Shown piece by piece: positions 1 to 5,071 of a DNA stretch of 7,289 nt. A program made the position numbers and the translations under genes. The DNA lies in assembly GCA_007123695.1 (NCBI GenBank), contig SLGN01000458.1, positions 1-7,289 of the forward strand. The letters run 5' to 3'. The notes below the pieces were generated by a model. That model was not told the origin of the DNA. It ran no database searches and was given only the letters and a program-made list of their open reading frames with translations. The number at the start of each line of letters is the position of its first letter. The stretch's first letter is position 1. This stretch comes from Verrucomicrobiales bacterium (GTDB lineage: Bacteria > Verrucomicrobiota > Verrucomicrobiia > Verrucomicrobiales > DEV007).

Positions 1-1707
1 GACTTCGTTGAGGGTGTCGGCGATGTAGACCCGGTAGCGGGAGACGAGGGACAAGCCAGCAGTGTAGGCCGAGAGATCCTGTCCGCCCCGAAAGGAGACG
101 ACGAGGTCGGGATCGTTCGAGGGAAACGACGGCGGACGGACCCGCAAATGGTTCGGTCTCGGTTCAATGTAGAGCGAATTGTTCTCCTCGATTCCTCCAG
201 TGTTCGGCAGTCCTGCTACGAAGTCGGAAAGGCGGTCGAGGTGGACGACGAGGGCGATGCGGGTATTCTCAAGGGTGGCCGTCTGGAAAGGAAACTCCTC
301 GCCGCCGGGCTGCAGCTCGGTGGGCCAGTTCGAACCTCTGAAGTAGTTGATGTTGGTGTTTCCGTTGCTCGAATTCCGGTAGGTGAGGCGGATCTGGGTG
401 GGGGTCTGGTTGTTGATCGAGGGACAGTTCATGATGCGGACCACCATCTGGGCCTGGCGGCCGGCCATGCTGTAGTGGTTCCACCCGGTCTGCGAAATCC
501 GTTCGGATCTGGCACCGTCGCCCACTCTCAGCAGGGTGTCGTCGCCGCGGTTGATGGGGATGAAGGCGACCCGCCCGACGTTTCCGCCGAGGGATGCATT
601 GTAGAAATCGCTGTCGCTGACGGTCTCGTTGACGTCGCCGATGGCCATTCCCTCGCGTGCTCCGAGTTCGTCGAAATCGCTGCGGAGCGCGGTTCCGTCG
701 ACGAGGGTCTGGCCGGCGAGGTCGAGCGAACGCCGTGCCGAGACGACTCCGTTGCTGATGGCGACGGTGCCCTGGGTCCGAAGCCGCTCGGCGACGATGC
801 CGCCTTCCATCTCGACATTCTCCCACTCGGCCCCGTCGGCGAAGCGACCGACATCGAGCAGCGCCGACGCCGAGAGCGGCACCTGCGAGGGAATCTCGTA
901 GATGGAGAGGACGTAGTCGCGGCGCACCGGAGGAATGCCGGTGGCTCCGGTATTGTGCGACCCGAACTCCAGCGAGAAGACCCACCAGTTGCGCTTCGCC
1001 ACGAAAAGCTCGCCGGGACGCTTGTAGCCGAAGCGCACGTCGGGATACTGGATGAGATTGTAGAGAGGGTAGAGGTTCGGGGAGAGGCCGAGTCCCTTGG
1101 TGTGGGATGCCGTGTAGCTCTTCGCGAAAGAGACGATGGGGTAATCCTTGTCGAGAAGGTAGTTTGCTTGAGTGAGCGCGAGTGCGGCGGGAACGCGCGA
1201 GGCGATGCGCGGGTCTGAGAGCATGAGGCTTTCCCACACGTTGCCTCCGTTGACCCGGTTGCTGCCGCCCGCCGGCGTGCCCACCGGGGCGTTGACAAAG
1301 TCCGAGACGTTGGCGTAGGGCATGTCGCCGGAGTTTCCGGAAATCGCGGCACCGAGCCCGAGCGAGTTGATGATCTGGGGACTGACCGACTGCTCGGCGT
1401 GGGCCAGCGTGAGCGCCTCGCGGAAGATGGCGTCCCAGTTGTAGTCGCCGGGGTTGTCGGCCGATCCCTGCATCATGGCCCCGATGGCCTTGTTCGGCAC
1501 GATGTGGACGAGAGCGTTGAGGATGGCATCCTCCTTCTGCCGGAAGTCCTGCTTGACCTGGGCGCGCGCCTGGGCGTCGAGGCTGCGGACGCTGCCCATG
1601 ATCGTGTAGATCATCGCGCCGAAGATCACGATGGAAACCGAGGAAACGAGGGCAAGGGTGGCGTAGCCCTTCTCGCCGTTTTTTCGGAAATGCGGTCGGA
1701 TCTTCAT
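1..1707 (-). CDS. Large pilus/pseudopilus-associated protein, GspK/PilX-like position, 3' end missing
   Basis: The minus-strand frame starting with ATG at 1707 stays open for all 569 codons to the left edge, so the gene is partial at its C-terminus. The start is fixed by a 4-base ATGA overlap with the stop of the preceding pilin gene. Residues 1-14 are basic and end in Gly14; residues 15-37 (YATLALVSS to YTIM) form one hydrophobic helix, followed by a polar, probably helical stretch (38-70) with QARAQVKQDFRQKEDA. The rest is Gly/Asn/Ser-rich and beta-like, with aromatic pairs such as NWWVF near 240 and one cysteine (Cys428). Gly14 could be a prepilin cleavage site, but the usual Glu at +5 is absent (Ala). 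GspK and PilX proteins also depart from the usual pilin pattern and sit last after two small pilins. I infer a large minor pilin-like protein, or the big member of a Verrucomicrobia pilin cassette. I do not recognise a specific family for the ectodomain. The coding call is very sure, the function moderate. Confidence 0.85.
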   Translation of the reverse strand, partial: MKIRPHFRKNGEKGYATLALVSSVSIVIFGAMIYTIMGSVRSLDAQARAQVKQDFRQKEDAILNALVHIVPNKAIGAMMQGSADNPGDYNWDAIFREALTLAHAEQSVSPQIINSLGLGAAISGNSGDMPYANVSDFVNAPVGTPAGGSNRVNGGNVWESLMLSDPRIASRVPAALALTQANYLLDKDYPIVSFAKSYTASHTKGLGLSPNLYPLYNLIQYPDVRFGYKRPGELFVAKRNWWVFSLEFGSHNTGATGIPPVRRDYVLSIYEIPSQVPLSASALLDVGRFADGAEWENVEMEGGIVAERLRTQGTVAISNGVVSARRSLDLAGQTLVDGTALRSDFDELGAREGMAIGDVNETVSDSDFYNASLGGNVGRVAFIPINRGDDTLLRVGDGARSERISQTGWNHYSMAGRQAQMVVRIMNCPSINNQTPTQIRLTYRNSSNGNTNINYFRGSNWPTELQPGGEEFPFQTATLENTRIALVVHLDRLSDFVAGLPNTGGIEENNSLYIEPRPNHLRVRPPSFPSNDPDLVVSFRGGQDLSAYTAGLSLVSRYRVYIADTLNEV

Positions 1708-2240
1708 TTCGGATTGCCCGCGTAGGTGATTTCCTCGTCGTTGGGGCCGGTGACGGTGATGAGGAGGATGCCGGTGTCGTTGGAGAAATCGACGAGGGCG
1801 GGCCGCGAGGAAATCGTCCACGAGGGCTCGGAAGGCCACGCGCTCTCGTTGGCGGGGCGGTAGTAGAAATTGAGCTGCTGTCCCTCGTCGGCGGCTTCGA
1901 AGCTAACGATGCCGAAGGCGCTGGAGCCGTCGGGGTTGCGAAAGCGCAGGCGCAGGGCCCGACCGCCGGTGCGGACGGCGGCGGTGGAGGACATCGCGTT
2001 GCCGAGGCTTCCGTAGATGCGGTAGCTGTCGGCCTCGCCCACGAGGGTCGAGAGCAGCGTGTTGATCTGCGGGGCCTCCTCGCGCAGGAACTGGTAGGTC
2101 CCGAAGATCCGGGTGAAGGAAATCTGCTGCTGCAGCAGCACGCTCACCGCACTGGCCACGCCGAGGCTCAGGAAGATGGCGAGGGTCATCTCCACGAGGG
2201 TGAAGCCGAGGCTCCTGCGGCGCTGGTTCCGAAATCTCAT
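1704..2240 (-). CDS. Prepilin-type N-terminal cleavage/methylation protein, GspJ/PilW-like
   Basis: This is a complete 178-residue protein. The N-terminus shows a class III prepilin leader: a basic leader with RRRSLG, then FTLVEM, with Gly12 at -1, Phe13 at +1 and Glu17 at +5. Cleavage by a prepilin peptidase and N-methylation of Phe13 are expected. Residues 13-34 form the hydrophobic assembly helix, which continues amphipathically through LLQQQISFTRIFGTYQFL. The C-terminal part is beta-rich (LRLRFRNPDG, LNFYYRP, ILLITVTGP) and has no cysteines, so no disulfide loop of the major-pilin type. The start overlaps the upstream stop by one base (TGATG) and its own stop overlaps the next ATG (ATGA), so expression is probably translationally coupled. 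Length, leader and middle position fit GspJ/PulJ or PilW-like minor pilins, or the equivalent member of a Verrucomicrobia pilin cassette. The prepilin class is very sure; the exact subfamily is inferred. Confidence 0.9.
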   Translation of the reverse strand: MRFRNQRRRSLGFTLVEMTLAIFLSLGVASAVSVLLQQQISFTRIFGTYQFLREEAPQINTLLSTLVGEADSYRIYGSLGNAMSSTAAVRTGGRALRLRFRNPDGSSAFGIVSFEAADEGQQLNFYYRPANESAWPSEPSWTISSRPALVDFSNDTGILLITVTGPNDEEITYAGNPK

Positions 2241-2722
2241 CAGCGGTTGCGGAGCACGGTCCGCGACTTGTAGTAGGTCTTTTCGGCCACTTGGTATACG
2301 AGGATCGACTGGAGGCTCCAGGCCTCGGTCTCGGCCGGATTGGTCAGGGCGTTGCCGGAGCCGCCTGCGGTAGGCAGATTGTTGGGGTCGGGAATACGGG
2401 TGCGGTGGAGCGTGGCGGTGACTGGCGTTCCGCCGGGGAGCCGTCCGATCGTCACGACCGAAGTCGAGACGCCGGGGTGGAGAGCCCAGGGGGATCCGTT
2501 CGTGGTTGCGGTGTCGAAGGGAATGCGGGAGGCGAGGGCCGACTCGCGCGTGATGAAGGCGTCGGACATGGTCTGCTTCACCGTCCAGGCCTGGCCGAAG
2601 GTGGCGTTGACGGCGGCCTTGAGGCTCATTAGCGCAACGATCACGAGCGTCGCGTAGCTCATCGCGATCTCAATGAGGACGGATCCTCGCTGGAGACGGC
2701 GGGCTGTACGGTTCGGACGCAT
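2240..2722 (-). CDS. Prepilin-like protein, GspI/PilV-like, first gene of the pilin operon
   Basis: The reading frame can be extended upstream to a TTG at 2890, but the ATG at 2722 is preferred. It gives a short basic leader (MRPNRTARRLQRG) directly before SVLIEIAMSYATLVIV, as in prepilins; the 56-residue extension is Arg/Pro-rich and lies in the promoter-like intergenic region. The resulting protein is 160 residues. Gly13 is at -1, Ser14 at +1 and Glu18 at +5, followed by a hydrophobic helix to about residue 35. Serine at +1 is less usual than Phe or Met. The C-terminal domain is small, with beta-like segments VVTIGRLPGG, VTATLHRTRIPDP and SILVYQVAEKTYY, and has no cysteines. The gene ends in TGA overlapping the next ATG by one base. 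Size, leader and first position suggest a GspI/PilV-type minor pilin or pseudopilin, held in the inner membrane before assembly. No Shine-Dalgarno sequence precedes the ATG. Confidence 0.82.
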   Translation of the reverse strand: MRPNRTARRLQRGSVLIEIAMSYATLVIVALMSLKAAVNATFGQAWTVKQTMSDAFITRESALASRIPFDTATTNGSPWALHPGVSTSVVTIGRLPGGTPVTATLHRTRIPDPNNLPTAGGSGNALTNPAETEAWSLQSILVYQVAEKTYYKSRTVLRNR

Positions 2723-2763
2723 GGGATACGGTCGGCTTCGGCAAGCTTTGCAAGGGTTCCGCA

Positions 2764-2822
2764 CGGGAGGGATCCCGCGGGCGCGGTTACTGCCTGTAGG
2801 GCGGACCGGACAGTGCCTCCCG
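2764..2822 (-). promoter_or_regulatory. Possible structured 5' leader of the pilin operon
   Basis: On the minus strand CGGGAGG (2822-2816) can pair with CCTCCCG (2770-2764), closing a 45-base interior. Inside, ACTGTC (2814-2809) can pair with GGCAGT (2794-2789) through one G-U pair, and CCGC (2786-2783) with GCGG (2778-2775). Together these would make a three-way junction ending about 40 bases before the pilin start. GC-rich DNA gives such pairings readily and no known riboswitch consensus was recognised, so this is only a candidate. Confidence 0.2.
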
Positions 2823-2862
2823 CCCGGATGGGCGCGGGCCTGCGACGCTCCGCAACGGTGAG

Positions 2863-2890
2863 AATCTAGCGATCCAAACTGAAAATGCAA
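2863..2890 (-). promoter_or_regulatory. Alternative weaker promoter candidate
   Basis: TTGCAT (2890-2885) and TAGATT (2868-2863) on the minus strand are separated by 16 bases, matching the sigma70 hexamers at 3 of 6 and 4 of 6 positions. It lies just downstream of the better candidate in the same AT-rich island and may be a second start or chance. A start here would shorten the leader to about 135 bases. Confidence 0.2.
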
Positions 2891-2908
2891 TAAAAATAAT
2901 AATTTTCA
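2880..2908. repeat. 7-bp perfect inverted repeat in the promoter island
   Basis: TGAAAAT (2880-2886) and ATTTTCA (2902-2908) are perfect reverse complements separated by 15 bases. They overlap both promoter candidates, a placement expected for an operator bound by a dimeric regulator. The repeat is AT-only apart from one G/C pair in each arm and could be chance. As an RNA hairpin it would be weak and is not followed by a T-run, so it is a poor terminator. Confidence 0.3.
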
Positions 2909-2923
2909 TATTTATAGGGCCAA
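2896..2923 (-). promoter_or_regulatory. Candidate sigma70-type promoter for the pilin operon
   Basis: On the minus strand TTGGCC (2923-2918) is followed by a 16-base AT-rich spacer and TATTAT (2901-2896). Against TTGACA/TATAAT this is 4 of 6 and 5 of 6 matches. A start site near 2889 would leave a leader of about 165 bases before the first pilin ATG. It lies in the only AT-rich island of a GC-rich window, which supports promoter function, but AT-rich DNA makes such matches by chance. Confidence 0.4.
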
Positions 2924-2974
2924 GACCTCCCACCTCTTCAAGTTTCCGAAACCGTGTCCTCCGCCAGGGCTGCC

Positions 2975-5050
2975 TCAATAGCCGGTTCCGAAGCCGATGT
3001 GGAAGGTGCCCTGGGGTTCCCCCTGGCGCCGGTCGGGGTTGTAGCCGTATTCGGCGCGGAGCGGGCCGATGGGGGTGGCGTAGCGCAGCCCGAGACCGAC
3101 GGCGTAGCGCATGTTGTCGAAGCTGGCGTCGCTAGAGTCGAAGATCAGGTTCCCCGCATCGGCGAAGGGCACGAGGCTCAAGCCGTCGACGAGACCGACA
3201 GGCACCTCGTATTCGACGGTGAAGTCGGTGTGGAAGGCGCCGCCGATGGGATGTCCGCTGGTCGGGTCGATGGGCCCGAGGGCGCGCTCCTGGAAGCTGC
3301 GCACGCTGAAGGGGCCGCCGGTGAGGAAGCGCAGGTCGATGGGAATCTCGTCGGTGTCTCCGATCGGGGAAATGATGCCGGCGCGGGCGCCGAAGCGCAG
3401 GGTGTTCCCGGCCACCGGCAGGTAGAAGCCAAGGCGCCCGGTCGAGCGCAGGTATTCGATCTCGCTACCGAAGGCGGAGGTGGCGGCGGCAACCGACGCC
3501 TGGGCGATGTAGCCCTTCCTCGGCCGGGCGGGGTCGTCGCGCCGGTCGTGGGTGAAGGAGACCCCGAGCTGGTGGGTGAAGTAGCTCCTGTCGCCGAGAA
3601 AGACGGGAGCGATGACCGCCTTGTGAACGTCGGTGTAGGCCGCCTCGCCGAAAAAGGCGATGGAGTCGCGCTTGCGCTGCCCGAAATGCCTTCTCAGCTC
3701 GTATCGCCCGCCGGTGCGGAACTTCTCGTAGCCGCGCTCCAGCCGGTTCACCGCGAAGAGGCCCGCGCTGAACTGGTTGGCGGTGCCGAGGAACCACGGG
3801 TCGGTATAGTCGATGAGACCGCGGGCCCCGCGCTGGGTGAACTCGATGGCGGCGTCGAGCTGGCGCACGAGGCCGAAGAGGTTGAGCTGCCGGAATTCGA
3901 AGCCCCCGATGGGACCTTCGAAGTTGGTGAAACCGCCGTAGATGCCGAGAACGCGCGAAGGACTCTCCTCCACCGCCACGTCGAAAGCGTAGTCGCCTCC
4001 GTCGAGGGGCGCCACCTCGGTGCGGACCGTCTCGAAGGCCCCGGTCCTGAGCAGCTCGTGGACCGCTTCGTTCGCCTGGGTGGGCGAGTAGGGCTTGTCG
4101 ACGATCCGGGAGAAATGCCGCTCGAAGAACTCGGTGCGGACCTTCGCGTTGCCGCCGACGCGGACCTGCGAAACGGAGACCGGCTCGCCCCAGTCCGCCT
4201 CGACGAGCAGGTCGAGGACGCGCTCGCCCCCGCCCTCCCCCGCCTCGACGGGATCCGAGGTGATCTTCGCGTGGTAGTAGCCGCCATCGACGGCGGCCGC
4301 CCGGATGCGCGAGGTTAGGTTCCTCTTCATCTCCGCCGAGAAGACCCGGTTCCGGAATTCACCGCGGATCGACTCGAGCACCCCGCCGAGGACCGGGTCG
4401 GGCGGCTCGGGCAACAGCACGTCGCGCACCCGGCTGCGCAGGCCCTCGTCGATGCTCACGGCGAGGTCCACTGCGCCGGCGCCGGCCGATTCCTCGATTT
4501 CGACGCTGCTGTCGCGGTAGCCGAGCTGCGAGTAGAAAGAGACGATGCCGGAGCGCCCGCGGTCGAGATCCTCGCGCACGAAGGGGATTTCGTCTTCGGG
4601 CCCCCGCTTGAGCCGCTTGCGGGTCGCGGCGGTGAGCAGCTCGACGACGGCTTCGTCCTCGAGCGCCTCGTTGCCCTCGACGGAGATCGTCCCGAGCAGC
4701 ATCGAACTGCCCTCGGAGACGACCAGCACGATCCTGGCGCCTTCGCCCTGCCCCTCGACCCGCCAATCGACGGTGGCGTCGCGGTAGCCTTCCTGCCGCA
4801 TCGCGTTCTCGAGGAAGAAGGCGAGATCGTCGGCGCGTGCGGGGCTGACCCCCGCCGACTCGACGAACTGGAGCTGCGAACCGATCCACTCGAGGGCCCG
4901 GTCCTCGCCCACCGAGCGCAAGCCTTCGAAGCGCACGATGCGCTCGGCCCCGAAAGAAAATCCACCGACCGCAAAAAGCACGCCAAGGACGACGCACGCC
5001 AGCACGGGGGCGGCGGAGGTCCTGCGGAAACGGTTCTCGGAAATGGGCAT
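2975..5050 (-). CDS. BamA/TamA-family (Omp85) outer membrane assembly protein
   Basis: The complete 691-residue protein inserts or translocates outer-membrane and surface proteins. The ATG at 5050 gives a signal peptide: basic NRFRR, hydrophobic core about 13-32, likely cleavage near FGA-ER (35). The periplasmic part contains about four POTRA-like units by eye: 37-113, 117-203, 206-285 and 290-362. The second and fourth are clearest, with ISVEGNEAL, VRVGGNAKV and a LLRTGAFETV helix end. The barrel begins near 366 with a typical first-strand pattern, GGFTNFEGPIGG then LNLFG, and includes DPARPRKGY (506-514) and the lid-loop motif VRSF (583-586), where most Omp85 proteins have VRGF. The C-terminus FHIGFGTGY ends in an aromatic residue, as expected for a beta-signal. 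The stop of the TamB-like gene lies 21 bases upstream, so both are likely co-transcribed and this protein is more likely TamA-like than BamA. Four POTRAs is intermediate between TamA (three) and BamA (five). Confidence 0.92.
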   Translation of the reverse strand: MPISENRFRRTSAAPVLACVVLGVLFAVGGFSFGAERIVRFEGLRSVGEDRALEWIGSQLQFVESAGVSPARADDLAFFLENAMRQEGYRDATVDWRVEGQGEGARIVLVVSEGSSMLLGTISVEGNEALEDEAVVELLTAATRKRLKRGPEDEIPFVREDLDRGRSGIVSFYSQLGYRDSSVEIEESAGAGAVDLAVSIDEGLRSRVRDVLLPEPPDPVLGGVLESIRGEFRNRVFSAEMKRNLTSRIRAAAVDGGYYHAKITSDPVEAGEGGGERVLDLLVEADWGEPVSVSQVRVGGNAKVRTEFFERHFSRIVDKPYSPTQANEAVHELLRTGAFETVRTEVAPLDGGDYAFDVAVEESPSRVLGIYGGFTNFEGPIGGFEFRQLNLFGLVRQLDAAIEFTQRGARGLIDYTDPWFLGTANQFSAGLFAVNRLERGYEKFRTGGRYELRRHFGQRKRDSIAFFGEAAYTDVHKAVIAPVFLGDRSYFTHQLGVSFTHDRRDDPARPRKGYIAQASVAAATSAFGSEIEYLRSTGRLGFYLPVAGNTLRFGARAGIISPIGDTDEIPIDLRFLTGGPFSVRSFQERALGPIDPTSGHPIGGAFHTDFTVEYEVPVGLVDGLSLVPFADAGNLIFDSSDASFDNMRYAVGLGLRYATPIGPLRAEYGYNPDRRQGEPQGTFHIGFGTGY

Positions 5051-5071
5051 GGGCGGCTCGCACGGCGGCGT

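Larger units (their letters stand above)
2723..2974. other. Intergenic region between Omp85 gene and pilin operon
   Basis: These 252 bases contain no supported gene. Reading along the minus strand there is first a GC-rich tail after the Omp85 stop with no clear hairpin plus T-run. Next comes an AT-rich island (about 2879-2916), then about 150 bases of GC-rich leader up to the pilin ATG. The composition change is abrupt and suggests that the pilin operon has its own promoter here. A 40-codon frame starting ATGAAAATT at 2909 encodes a hydrophobic run (MKIIIFIAFSVWIARF). It lacks a ribosome site and its hydrophobic part is simply the AT island, so it is not called. Confidence 0.7.

Noticed and set aside
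148..1218. A 356-codon plus-strand frame
   Set aside because: It is antisense to the continuous 569-codon pilin-associated gene, and its Gly/Val/Asp/Glu-rich sequence looks like a mirror of GC-rich codons.
2125..2140. A perfect 16-base palindrome TGCTGCTGCAGCAGCA
   Set aside because: It is explained by consecutive Leu and Gln codons (VLLQQQ) in the second pilin gene.
2730..2760. TTGCAAAGCTTGCCGAAGCC on the minus strand, reminiscent of the GCAAAGC part of cyclic di-GMP (GEMM) riboswitches
   Set aside because: The matching upstream half (GGCAAACC with a GAAA loop) and the conserved flanking segments are missing, so the resemblance is too short.
2723..2890. A 56-residue N-terminal extension of the first pilin starting at TTG
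   Set aside because: It would bury the prepilin leader in the middle of the protein and overlap the presumed promoter; the ATG at 2722 gives a normal leader length.
2941..2974. GTTTCGGAAAC after the Omp85 stop as a terminator
   Set aside because: The stem is only four base pairs and no T-run follows.
2787..2978. A 63-codon minus-strand frame containing MKIIIFIAFSVWIARF
   Set aside because: The hydrophobic run is only the translated AT-rich promoter island; there is no ribosome site and the remainder is Pro/Arg-rich.
2954..4318. A 454-codon plus-strand frame rich in Gly, Val, Glu and Asp
   Set aside because: It lies entirely antisense to the Omp85 gene, has low-complexity composition typical of GC-rich shadow frames, and shows no domain.
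4987..5050. A VLAC lipobox-like sequence in the Omp85 signal peptide
   Set aside because: Leu at -2 is atypical, the cysteine lies inside the hydrophobic core, and a better signal peptidase I site follows near residue 35.
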